This document shows positions 1 through 10,309 of a DNA stretch of 64,000 nt, piece by piece (position 1 is the first letter of the stretch; the number at the start of each line of letters is the position of its first letter). The position numbers and the translations under genes were made by a program. The stretch is from Orobanche coerulescens. Lineage: Eukaryota; Streptophyta; Magnoliopsida; Lamiales; Orobanchaceae. A model generated the notes under the pieces. That model was not told where the DNA came from. It saw nothing but the letters and a program-made list of their open reading frames with translations, and ran no database searches. The stretch covers positions 79,594,096 to 79,658,095 of the forward strand of contig CM065802.1 of assembly GCA_033398695.1 (NCBI GenBank), in the 5' to 3' direction.

Positions 1-68
1 ATCCGGTAGCAAGTTCTCATGTAGAGTGTGAGAAAGCTTCAAATATGCTGGCTCGTTCACTTCTACAT
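1..68 (-). CDS. Second coding exon of the same host gene, cut by the window edge
   Basis: On the minus strand a pyrimidine-rich tract ending TTTTACAG finishes at base 69, a strong plant-type 3' splice site. The exon that follows reads, in the phase left by the exon at 536-731, VEVNEPAYLKLSHTLHENLL and continues off the left edge. The in-phase join is the main support for both exons. No domain is recognised. The interval 69-535 would be an AT-rich intron. The ORF visible there on the plus strand (126-347) has no coding features I trust. Confidence 0.4.
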
Positions 69-535
69 CTGTAAAATAGGGAAGAAATATGATCACTTCC
101 AGTATTACATACAAATGTAAAGCTAATGATTGCAAGCAGGAAGAGGGATAAGTACAACCATACCTTGTTTGTGAGTATGACCCAGGAAAGAAAAGTTACC
201 TGTGTAATAACCGAAAAGGGGTACACAGGACAAAGACAAGCGGAGGTTATTAAAAATAAAACAATTGAAGATGTTACATTCAAAGATCGTTCAATTTCAA
301 TAGCAGATAACATCACAAGATTCAGTTACAACATCTTGTTACCGTAAACCTCATCTAAAGCTTCTTTAACTTTGATATGAGATAATAATTTGATGAAATT
401 ATTTTATAATCAATCGTCAAATGGTTCGTGATAAAAGCAAAAGGAAAAAGAAATATGTCCACAATGAGAAATAGTAACCAACAAATGGCAAAGAGCAATT
501 GAGCAAAACTATAAAATTCATAACTTAATATAAAC

Positions 536-731
536 CATTTTTTGATGATGCATCAAACGAGGGTCTTTTAAGCGTTGAATCAACAGATGGAGATTCAAAA
601 TTTGAAGCAACTGTTTTTGTGTCCGCAATTGGCCGTTTTTTGCCCTTGTGTTGTTGCATCTGAATGTCTGCTTTTGCCTGTGCAAACCTTCGCTCTAGAG
701 TTTCCAAAGTTCGTTTCTTTTGGTCTTCCAT
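536..731 (-). CDS. First coding exon of an unidentified host gene
   Basis: I do not recognise the product. Reading from an ATG at 731, the exon encodes about 65 hydrophilic residues beginning MEDQKKRTLETLERRF: a Lys/Arg/Gln-rich, probably helical start, then a Ser-rich stretch. The open frame runs to a stop at 525, but a GT donor at 535 fits better. Splicing from base 536 to the acceptor at 69 keeps the frame and creates an Asp codon across the junction, giving ...SSKN-D-VEVNEPAYLK. A possible acceptor for a 5' UTR intron lies at 742-743, just before the ATG. Codon use and the absence of any transposon motif suggest a low-copy nuclear gene. The splice model is inference. Confidence 0.45.
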
Positions 732-1187
732 AGTTGTTTCACTGCATCGCGAATATTTTACAGCATAAACTTTGTAAATGTCAGTGATGGTAGATGTGTT
801 ACATGATCTATTCCTCGAATAGTGGACTGCAGAATGCTAAGAATTGAATAGTCAATTCCAATGAATATATGTATTTCCAGTTTGTTCTGAAAAGTACCAT
901 ATTCTCGGTTTACGTTCAGCAGACAAGTCCACTGGAATGTGAAACCTTACATAATAATCTGTAAACACCCAATTCGAGCAACCATAAGTTATAACCTACA
1001 TGTAATACATTTGAACATATTTGCTAGTACGTAATCATACACAAAATACCAATAAAAGAGTGAATTCCAGCACTCAAAAAAAAAAAGAAAGGAAAACCCA
1101 CACTGGCCAGTTACACCAAATGCAGATGCACACACTAAGAGAAGGTTAAGGAAAACGTTTGCACAATAAGGCAAAAATTATAGTCAC

Positions 1188-1350
1188 GAATCGAGGTTCA
1201 CGGACGAATCACGATGAAGGGTGGAAGCCCAAGTAGATGTCTGTTGATTCTAATTGATCTGGGGGTAATTTCTATTCAGTGTTGTTGGAGTGGCTGGGTT
1301 CTGGGGAAGGCCGATTTGGGGTTTTAGAGGGTTTTTCTTGGCAAAAACTT
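1188..1350 (-). other. Possible 5' UTR exon of the left-edge host gene
   Basis: Read on the minus strand, this stretch contains AAAAACCCTCTAAAACCCC followed by C-rich leader-like sequence and a possible GT donor at 1186-1187. Plant 5' UTRs of housekeeping genes often look like this. The intron to the coding exon would span about 742-1187. It is a guess from composition and position only. Confidence 0.25.
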
Positions 1351-1800
1351 GCGGTATTGCGTTTGGACATTCATAAGATTCATAATTCTATTTATCATTC
1401 TTAGAATCTATTCTTATGAAAGCTTTCTTTGAATGATAGCTGCGAGGTCGGCTATGGAAGCCTTACCAGACGTAATACACTCAAAGAGCTCTTCGAGCAA
1501 GCAAGTAGGATCCCGGAATCAGAATGGAACTAATAGAAGCTTACCCCATTTGATGGAATTGAAGATGCAACCCTTCGATTGGTGGAACCAATAGAAGCTT
1601 ACCTCATTTGATGGAATTGAAAATGCAACCCTTCGATTGATGGGGCCCCGACCCAGTCTACAGGAATGAATTCCATCCAGAAGGAGTGGAATTTGATTGC
1701 TCAGATAGACCTCCGTATCCTACCTTCAATCGGATAGATACCCGGATTGGTAGAGAATATCTTTGTTCTCTAAGAAGGATTCAATTTGTTGGAAATTTTT
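1350..1800. other. Organelle-like (probably mitochondrial) DNA with a 58-bp tandem duplication
   Basis: Composition and phrasing differ from the flanks, with many GGATCCCGG-, CTTCGAGCAAG- and GGGGCCCCGAC-like stretches typical of plant mitochondrial intergenic DNA. Two imperfect copies of a unit of about 58 bp lie side by side around 1528-1646, each with AGAAGCTTACC, ATTTGATGGAATTGAA and ATGCAACCCTTCGATTG. No ORF was found. The organellar origin is an impression from sequence style, not a database match. Confidence 0.3.
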
Positions 1801-1922
1801 CTTTTGCTTTTGATAGATCAGGTGTAAGAGAGAGCCTATAGGAGAATATGAACGAAAGAGAAGAAAAAGGAATAGAAGCTAGGGCTTGCCAAAATGTATT
1901 TATACATAAAACTGAAAAGCTT

Positions 1923-2084
1923 ATGACTGCTCAAGCAGTCACAAATATTTGGATTTGTGACTGCTCAAGACAGTCAGAACACTTGTGACAGTCATTAATA
2001 GTCAGAAGCATTTAGATTTATCACTGTTTGGTCTTTGTGACTGTTATTTGCAGTCATAAAGTTGTGACTGCCATTGACAGTCAC
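1923..2084. repeat. GACTGC / GCAGTC inverted-repeat array
   Basis: Four clear dyads and two weak ones. The best are centred at about 1932 (GACTGC-TCAA-GCAGTC), 1967, 2047 and 2074 (GTGACTG-N7-CAGTCAC). The nearest TATA box on the minus strand lies about 19 bp away. Confidence 0.7.
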
Positions 2085-2131
2085 AAATCCAGGGAGTTTC
2101 AATGTCACAAAATCCTGTTTTTGGTGTAGTG

Positions 2132-2200
2132 CAAAACCTCTTTATCGATGATGCCAAAACCTCTTTATCGATAATTCCAAAACCACTTTATCGATAACAT
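2132..2200. repeat. Three 23-bp tandem units with an ATCGAT palindrome
   Basis: Units at 2132-2154, 2155-2177 and 2178-2200 each contain CAAAACC followed by TTTATCGAT. The palindrome centres are exactly 23 bp apart. Confidence 0.8.
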
Positions 2201-2832
2201 CTTGATCCGGAGAGTCTGAGTTCTTGATATTCTGTCGAATAATCTAGTCTTCAGCCCTTAAAAGTATGAACTGCTCGTAGGAAATTTCTAAGCATTAGGT
2301 AAAACATCGACAGGGATATGTATTACAATTTAAACTTATGATTAGCGAACACGCACAATTTTATAGTGTGATCTATGTTGCATATAACTTAACCTATGAA
2401 CTGTTCACAGACAAGTACTTACAACTTGATACTTAACAAGTTTCATACTTGTCGTTTGCAACAATATAAATTGAATTTAAATTCGTAATCAAACAGTAAA
2501 TGTAGATTACGAGCTGTAATATTTCAAGACAAAGATAGGGTTTTATTGATACTAGTCAAAGATTACAATGATAGAAGAATAAAGATACAGAGATTCTATG
2601 CTGCTAAGTTCAATGCTAAAAGGATCCTCCATGCTAGCTCCTGTAATGAGCGTTTCTCCAAGGCCTCTTATCAGGATCATTTTCGGTTCCTCTCCACTAG
2701 TGCTCTAATGAATCCTTGCCTCGATCTAGATAGATCGCTCTTCCTTCAGCCGATTGGTCGAAGGCAAGTATCCAATCTTCAGGGTGAGTAAGCCGATCTC
2801 CCTTCTGGTGCCTTGATTTCATTGAATTTGTA

Positions 2833-5776
2833 ATGGGATCACTCCTCTTTCCAGCATCTTTGCAAATTCGTCTGCAGCCATTTGTTGAAGATGGCGGACT
2901 CCCTCATGAGATTGACGAAGTACCTCATCAGTTCGTTCTTCCTCCATTGCTTCACTTCATCAGCTGTAGGCTGACGGTTGGTGGACAGATGAATCTCCGA
3001 TGGCTTCTGCACATTATTCTTCCAGGGAAAGCTGGGGTCGTGGAACTCTGGGCGAGAACCAGTTACCCTATAACTTTGTGCAGGTGCGACCAAATAGTTG
3101 ATTGCAGCAGTGACACTATCTTCTAAGGCAGCATCAAATTCTACCTCTCTCTCCATCCTCCATTGCCTAGCAGCCTCTCTGGACTCTTCCCCCCTTTTGT
3201 CTTCATCAAGATAGGAGACTTTTCATCAATGCGTCAGGACCTTAATTGCGTTGTCCTGTTTGGTCTCTATACTTGAGATTTTGGCCACCAGGGAACTGAG
3301 CACCACAGACATGTCATCGATCTTTTGGTCATGTCCTGTGAGCCTGGACCTAGTCTCCTGTAGGGCGGCGATAGTCTTGGCTTCGCAAATGTGGAGCTTT
3401 GCCTGTTCTTCTTTGAGAATTTGCTCCTAGCGTTTTTGAAGTTGTGTGAGAGCTTGCTTCAATGCACTTGGCACAAAGCCAAAGCTTCTTCAACCTTCTT
3501 AATCTCTCGCTTCAGGCCAGTCATCTCGTATGTGGCAGTCTCACTCATCCAATCGAGCTCTTTGCCAACATTATATAGGGCGCCTACAACATCCTGCATA
3601 AATACTGTCTGGAGTCCGATTACGTGCAATTGTTCGATCTTTGCTTTTGTACGGGGAGAGCCAGGGCATGCTAGTTTTTCTTCTTCAGCTTCATTGAGCT
3701 GGCACATGACCACATGGTTACGTGGCCTTTGTGGTCTATCCTCAGTTAGAAAACCGTCATCGGATTCCACAGATAGAGGTGATACAGGGGCATCGGGTGC
3801 GGGCATGGCTGTTTGTTCTTCATCCTGTTCAGTCTCAACGACAGGGGGGATTGATTCCACCTGTTCCAGTTGTGTTTATGTAGACATGGGTACATGGACT
3901 GATTCCTCCTGCTGTCTCTCAGCATCCGCCTGCTCCGATAGAGGGACTGATTTCTCATGCGGGATTTCTTCTTCAACGACGACAAGCTCGACTGCCTGTT
4001 CAGAAACTGTCGGTTGATTAATGACAGGAGGGACTGATTCCTTCTGCTCGCCAGTAGCTTCCTTTTGATGGGTGGGAGACTGATGTCTGTCAGAAAGTCC
4101 CCTGACCCTCTTGGTCTTTCCTTCTGGATTGTTCCTATTCGTCAGCTTCCTCGCGTCTCATTCTCAGACCTGCCTGAAAGGCGTCGTCGTCGTTGTCTGA
4201 GTCGTGATCTGATTTTGGGATATCAGGAGCAATGTCACTGGACTTAGATTTTCCCTTCAATCGGGCTTTCTCTTTTGCCAGATATAAATTTGAGATGAGC
4301 TCATGGAAAAAGCGGTTTTCCCATTAAACGAGGAGTTGGATATCATCAGTGTCGGTGACTTCTAGAACGAATTTTTCTTCCTCTCTCCAATCCTCCCAAT
4401 TGTACAGGATTTCGTAGAGTGCTACCCTGTAGGACTTCCATTGTATGAGGCGATCAAATGTCTGTTCAATCTGTACTGAAAGTAAGGTATTAATGAGAGT
4501 ATCAGGGGAGGGACTCCTTACAATATTGGGATCTACTGTAGGGACGAAATCCACAACAGGTATGGAAGCCTATTTTGGAGAAGGGTCCCGAACAGGAGTT
4601 GGTACCCTGATGGGAGAGGGAACCTTTAAGGGTGTGGAATTCCTTATAGGAGAAGTGGCTTTTGGTTCTGAAGGGGCAACCGGCTCGCTAGAGCCTTCTA
4701 TGTTGGCAGGTAGCTGTATATCCGTCGTTGCTGCCAAAGGCTCGGGATCTACTGTGTGAACAGTAGAAACTACTTCTTCCGCAGGGGTTGCGCCCTATGG
4801 GTGTTGATTAGCAGGTTGTTTTGGAGAACATGTAGTGACCGCTGTAGTCACTACAGTCTTAGACTTGCTGTCCGACACGCTCCTCTTTCTTTTCTTGGTT
4901 TCTCTTCACTCACCGACCTCTGAGTAACATCCCTTGGATCGGCAGATATGGTCATGCATCGCCCAAAAGGTCTAGTTGCGATCAGCCAATATTTATTGTA
5001 AGCAGTGGGCTTACTTCCACCGATGTACTTCCCGGGGCCAATCTTCTTCGCACTCCGTGATTGAAGAACATTACACATGGTCAGAATGTTGTTCAGGATG
5101 AGGCCGATTGATTTTTTTTGAGTTGCGGGCTTTGAGGCCTCTTCCTGTAACCTTTTCAACACGACTTGGCACCAGTTTACTTTCTCACCAGACATGATGG
5201 CGACCATCATTCTGAAGCGTAAGTTCATGCACATCTCAAAGGCGCTAGTCCTGTTCTCAATGACACGGAAACATAAATCATGCAAGTAGATGAATGGTAA
5301 ACAAAATCTCTTTTTGTGGCAAGATGGATTGACAGCCTTGTCCGAACCATCACCGATAAACAATCCCTAGATAGTAAGCAGTTCTTGTGACCCAAAGGTC
5401 TCAAGTTCTTCCATTTTCAGACCATTATTAGGTAGTCTGAAAAGATTTTCTAGAAGTTCATGGTTGATACAGATCTCAACACCACGAATGGTAGCAGAAA
5501 TGTCAGCTACATATCCTCCTCTTTTCAGAGAGAAGAATCTAACAGAAGCGTCGAGATAAAACTCTTCGACAATACTTTCATCATAAAGCTCAGCGTGTTG
5601 ACTCCCAAGGCAGTAGATGCTTTGTTGTTTGATCCTGGCGACAACAAGCTCCATGGCACTGACGTATCAGTTTCTGTCTGAACTCTTTCCATGACAACCT
5701 TTCTGGCGAAGATTCGCCTGTCAATGATTGAGTCCTTCTTCTTCAGGGATAGAGAAGATGTTTGTGAAGATGCCAT
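2833..5776 (-). pseudogene. Envelope-like ORF of Sirevirus A, frameshifted
   Basis: This is the extra ORF that Sirevirus-type copia elements carry downstream of pol. Its function is unproven; it is called envelope-like by position. It starts at an ATG at 5776 (MASSQTSSLSLKK...), the same start as in Sirevirus B, then shifts frame and continues at 5654-5367 (...YDESIVEEFYLDASVRFFSL...) and 5363-4851 (...RVIENRTSAFEMCMNLRF...). A middle part (3985-3459) is rich in Glu, Pro and Ser. The C-terminal part (3156-2839) is charged. Homology to the C copy is recognisable as a shared alternation of hydrophobic and charged blocks. Several frameshifts and stops make it non-functional as read. The bases from 2833 down to about 2540 would be its 3' UTR. 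Confidence 0.65.
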
Positions 5777-5908
5777 TGAATATGTAAAGAAAAGAAAGTA
5801 AAGTAACAGGGTATGCAGTAATTTGCAGAAAACTATGTAGGCTGTATGCTCTTACTCGTTTAATGTGCAGAAAGCATAAAGAGTCGATGGGAGCAGGATA
5901 CAGTCCTT

Positions 5909-5914
5909 CTATAG
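5909..5914 (-). promoter_or_regulatory. TATA-like box before the envelope-like ORF of element A
   Basis: The minus strand reads GCTATAGAAGG about 135 bp before the ATG at 5776. Sireviruses B and C have a TATA box at nearly the same distance, so the site is probably real although its sequence here is weak. Confidence 0.45.
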
Positions 5915-6521
5915 CATGCAGGGAAGATTAGGGTTACAAACAGGAACGGTCAGATTTAAGGATGGGAACCGTCTTTTAAATGAACGAACAAGATGAATCG
6001 AGCGTAACTAGTACATCTTATCCATCCGATTTTGAAAATGACAACTGGTCCCACTTCTAACGATTCGACTTCCCTGATTGCATGAAATGGCGGTTTTGAA
6101 ATAATTAAAAATCATGGTATTTGAGATAAAGTAGTCCAGATGTCGTGTAAAGCATTAAATGCAAAGTCGTTTGAATTTTAAAATAGGGCACGTGGACTTA
6201 AAACTATTTTAATATGAATAGAATATTAATATAATATTAATTGTGTCCCATAGTATGTACTGTATCTGCAAAAGAACAGCGTTCGCCCTTAAAAAGTACA
6301 TACACGATTCAATTCTTACAGCAATTTTTGGATTAATATTATATTCTTGGGTCATACTGTATCCCCCTTAATTAATGCACACGTCAGTTGTATGAAGATT
6401 TCATGTCTTCTTAGTACTACAGTGCTGTATGACTGTCTGAGTGTCAGCTAATTAACGGTGGACACTGTATTCTTGGGTCTTACAGTATTCCCCCTCAATT
6501 GATGAGTAAAAGCATAAAAAC
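5915..6521 (-). other. Spacer between pol and envelope-like ORF with repeated polypurine tracts
   Basis: Non-coding. On the minus strand three purine runs, complementary to CGCCCTT (near 6292), CCCCCTTA (near 6364) and CCCCCTCA (near 6490), are each next to a TACTGTAT or ACAGTA motif. The same layout recurs in element B (62700-62920). Sireviruses are known for multiple polypurine tracts. Their role here, between two ORFs, is unclear. Confidence 0.5.
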
Positions 6522-8469
6522 TTACAGGGAGTCTGGCTGTAGCATTCCCAATTCTTGTCGAAGCATACAGAATCTGGCAGTGCTGAGAGGTTTGGTAAAG
6601 ATGTCAGCTAACTGAATATCTGTATGAAATTTCTCGATCCAAAAATCCTTATTCTCAACATGATTTTGAAGTGATCCTTCATATTAATATGCTTGGTACA
6701 CGAGTGTAATACAGGATTGTCCGTTATTGCAATTGCACTCGTGCTATCGCACATAATTGGTGTTTCCTTGGCAATGATTCCATAGTCTGACAGCTGTTGT
6801 TGCATCCAAAGTCTACATACAGCAACTACCAGCAGCATAGTATTCCAATTCAGCTGTGGAGAGCGAGTTTGCCAATTGTTTATTACTGAACCAGGACACA
6901 AGTCTAGGTCCAGAAAAGTGACAAGTACCACTTGTACTCTTCCTATCTAGCTTGCAGCCTCCGAGATCCAAGTCGCTGTAGCCAACCAAATCGAATCCGC
7001 ATTCTTTAGGATACCATAGTCCTTCATAGACGGTTCCTTTGACATACTTAAGGATTCGTTTGGCTGTTGTGAAGTGTGATTCTTTAGGTGATACCTGATA
7101 CCGATCACACACTCCTACAACAAACTGGATATTGGGCTTGCTAGCTGTTAGGTACAAAAGTGAGCCTATTAGCATCCTGTAGAGTGATTGATCAACCGGC
7201 TTTCCAGCTTCATCAGCACTAATTTGCACGGAAGTTCTCATGGGGATTGACGAGGATTTGGAGTTATTCATTCCAAACTTGTTGAGTAGCTCCTTGCTGT
7301 AATTTTCCTGATTGATGAAGATTCCTGTAGGCAACTGCTTTACCTGCAATCCTAGGAAATAACTAAGCTCCCCCATCATACTCATTTCAAATTTACTTTG
7401 CATGAGATGAGAAAACCTTTGACATAAAGCAAGGTTAGTGGAACCAAATATAATATCATCTACGTATATTTGAACATCAGGAGATCATCACCTTCTTGTA
7501 TCTTAAATAGAGTCTTGTCCACAACACCTTTCTCGAATCCATTATTGGTTAGGTACAGGTACATGGTTTCATACCATGCTCTAGGTGCTTGCTTAAGTCC
7601 ATACAGTTCTTTCCGTATCCTGTATACTAGCTCCGCCTTCTGTGTTGACAAACCCTGGTGGTTGTTCAACGTAGACTTCTTCGGAGAGGTCTCCATTCAG
7701 GAATGCACTCTTGACGTCCATTTGATATACAACAAAGCTATTATGGGTGGCAAAGGCTAGAAATATCCTAATGAGGGGAAAATGTTTCAGCGTAATCTAT
7801 GCCTTCTTCCTGTCTGTAACCTTGTGCGACTAGACGGGATTTGTTCCTGATGACAAGTCCATTCTCATACTTCTTGTTTCTAAATACCCATTTAGTTACA
7901 ATTATGGCTTGATGCTCAGGTCTGGGTACTAGATACCATACATTATTTCTTTCGAAACCATTAAGCTCTTCTTCCATAGATGTAATCCAGTGAGAATTGT
8001 TTAGCGCTGCTTTGGTAGAGACAGGTTTGGATAGAGCTAAGAACATAACGAGGGCACACATATTTAGTCGTCTAAGTTCAGTTTGATAATTCCATACAGG
8101 AAATGGAGATTTCTCAGATTTGGGTTCTTCTTGTACACACAGTACAGTTCTTTGTGTACTTTGTATTCTTCTACGGGTGGATACTCCGGCATCAATGTCT
8201 TCTATGATTAACTCCTGTGGGTGATCTCTCAACCATCTTTTGTCGGGTTCTAGTTCGGCGTCCCGTACTGTATCTTGTTGTGTTGATGTAGTTTCAGTTT
8301 CAACTTGTACAACATCAGCTTCAACTACCTCTATTCTTACAGCTGCGAGGTTGATTTCTAAGTCAATGACAGGTTCTGTTGGAGTTGGAGGGTCATTAAT
8401 GGCGAGTTGTTGGATATTTTGAGTCAGATCTTCTACTCCTGTAGGGTTATGGTGAGGTTCGTCGAACAC
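6522..8469 (-). pseudogene. Reverse transcriptase-RNase H of Sirevirus A
   Basis: Ty1/copia RT. The N-terminal part (8469-7768) holds WITSMEEELNGFERNNVW and the AQGYRQEEGIDYAETFSP block. A second frame (7696-7460) has YGLKQAPRAWYETMYLYL. The third piece (7403-6813) has [19 protein letters not shown] and LLYLTASKPNIQF, then the RNase H block with the DRKSTSGTCHFSG motif and, to 6522, the C-terminal region. The metal-binding YVDD block lies in a shifted frame near 7450. At least three frameshifts separate the pieces. The sequence is close to the open copy in element B, which shows what was lost. Its role was to copy the element RNA into DNA. Confidence 0.85.
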
Positions 8470-8499
8470 TGCATGTACCGATTCCTCGACTGTCAGCTT

Positions 8500-9740
8500 T
8501 CATTTGTTAAAGATCCCGAAAGCTTTGCTGACAGAGAAATATCCTACAAATATCCCTTCATCCGACTTCTCATCGAAGGTTCTAAGTTGATCCTTCTCGT
8601 TGTTCAGAACATAACATCTATATCCGAATATGTGGAAATATGAAACTAATGGAGTTTTGTTGTTCCATACCTCGTATGCTGTTTTGTTGTGATGTTTGCT
8701 GATGATACCGTGGTTTTGTGTATAGCACGCTGTATTTGTTGCTTCACCCCAGAAATGTTGCGGCAACTTGCTTGCGGCAATCATGGTTCTTGTTGCTTCA
8801 TTGAGCGTCCTATTCTTTCGCTCGACAACACCATTTTGTTGAGGTATTCGGGCGGCCGAGTATTCATGCTGTATTCCATTGTCCGAACAGTATTGCTCTA
8901 TGAAGTAGTTAGTGAATTCAGTACCCCTGTCAGACGAATGGACACAATACTCAACCCTTTTTCATTTTGAAGCTTTCTCAGGTGCTCGGGCAACTTTGAT
9001 GTGGTTCACTTATTCTTGCTCAGGAAGATTGTCCAAGCATACCTGGAATAATCATCAACAATAACGAGACAATATTTCTTACCTACCAAACTTATCGGGT
9101 CTACAGGACCGTAGAGATCCATGTGTAGCATCTCTAGAACTCGGTGAGTGGACATGTATGATTTGCTTTTTAGGGTGGTCTTGGTTTGTTTGCCTCTCTG
9201 ACAGGGTCCGCAGACGCTGTCTTTTTGGAATGACACATCGGGCAAACCTCTAACCATTCCATGTCTGGCGAGCTTGTTGATCGTCTTGAAGTTGACATGC
9301 GACATCCTCTTGTGCCATAGCCAGCTTTGATCTGCAGTGCCTTTGGCAACAAAACAAGGAATTATGGAGCTCGTAGGCATCCAGTCAGCAATATACATGT
9401 TACCTGATCTGCTTCCTATGAGCACAACTTCTTTGGTCAGAATGTTCTTGACTCTACAGTGATCTATATAGAATTTCACTGAGAACTGTTTTGTCATGGA
9501 AATGTCTAATACTAAGTAGATTATACTATAAGCCTTCAACATAAGCTACATCGGTGACTTTGAATTTTCCTACAAGTAGGTTTCCCTTCCCTCTTGTTCT
9601 TCTTTTGGATTTATCACCGAAGCGCATTTTTGGACCGCGACCTTCTACATAATCTGACAGCTTGCTTCTATCTCCTGTCACGTGCCAAGAACATTCGCTT
9701 TCGAAGTACCAGATGTCCTTCTCTTTGATGTCCTGTAAGC
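8500..9740 (-). pseudogene. Protease and integrase of Sirevirus A
   Basis: From 9740 downward the minus strand encodes a protease-like block (WYFESECSWHVTGDRSKL) in which the usual Asp-Ser-Gly of the active site reads Glu-Ser-Glu. The GAG-pre-integrase zinc region follows (WLWHKRMSHVNFKTINKL, VCGPCQRGKQTKTTL) with the integrase start (MLHMDLYGP, the first catalytic Asp; VIVDDYSRYAW). After a frameshifted gap the C-terminal core resumes at 8784-8500 (PQHFWGEATNTACYTQN, YHIFGYRCYV-like). The central DDE residues fall in the broken part. The altered protease and frameshifts mark it as dead. Confidence 0.8.
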
Positions 9741-9747
9741 AAAGAAA

Positions 9748-10205
9748 TTAAGTAGATTTAGGTCCCCTTTGTATGTTGGGTCCATGGATGTTAGTGCCTT
9801 TAGGTTCCCAGATTTGCCTGACAGCAATTGGCTTGCTATAGGTTACTTTAGGTCCGTTCTTGCGATGTATACATGGGGCAGACACGTAGTTGCTGTAACC
9901 TTGATAATTATTATACATGTAAAATTCAGAGTTATTATTATTATTATTAATCCAGTACGAATGCCGTCTTGGAGGTGGAGCCATTTTCTTCGGCCTTACA
10001 GCTTGCCTCCTGGGTCTACAGTTGGATTCCCAAATCTGTTGCTGATATTATGCGGTGACCTGTTTTCTTGATGGATAACGAGGCTCCTGTATCCCATATC
10101 TAGGCACACTATACTATTGGAAGTACTGCTGTGCGGGCTTTTAATATTAGGGCGCAACCTCCTTTCTGAACGGCTGTTGGCGCTTTTGATATGCTCGGGA
10201 AGCAT
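9748..10205 (-). pseudogene. Remnant of gag, Sirevirus A
   Basis: Only a short gag tail remains between the primer site (10296-10307) and the protease. The piece at 9984-9748 is Asn/Tyr-rich and ends near an IWEPKG motif like the C-terminal gag tails of Sireviruses. Another short frame lies at 10205-9996. The capsid region is missing, so the element has an internal deletion next to its primer site. Confidence 0.5.
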
Positions 10206-10295
10206 GCTGTAGGTTACACCTTATAGGTCTGGGTGCATGAGGTTTCCGCTGTCGATGATATGAACAAGGTGGCAGAATCGCAGCCTTTGCTGTAC

Positions 10296-10307
10296 GCTCT
10301 GATACCA
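10296..10307 (-). other. Primer-binding site of Sirevirus A
   Basis: The minus strand reads TGGTATCAGAGC, complementary to the 3' end of initiator tRNA-Met, the usual primer of copia elements. It lies two bases inside the LTR end at 10310. Confidence 0.85.
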
Positions 10308-10309
10308 CT

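Larger units (their letters stand above)
1800..2540 (-). repeat. LTR-like promoter DNA with two palindrome arrays
   Basis: This stretch has no coding capacity. Read on the minus strand it holds, in order, three 23-bp tandem units (2132-2200), a cluster of GTGACTG/CAGTCAC inverted repeats (1923-2084) and a TATA box (TATAAATA, complement of 1897-1904). That order (palindromes, then TATA) matches the U3 region of other LTRs in this window. I therefore read it as a fragment of a minus-strand LTR. No LTR ends or partner copy were found, and it does not match the 5' LTR of Sirevirus A. Confidence 0.4.
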
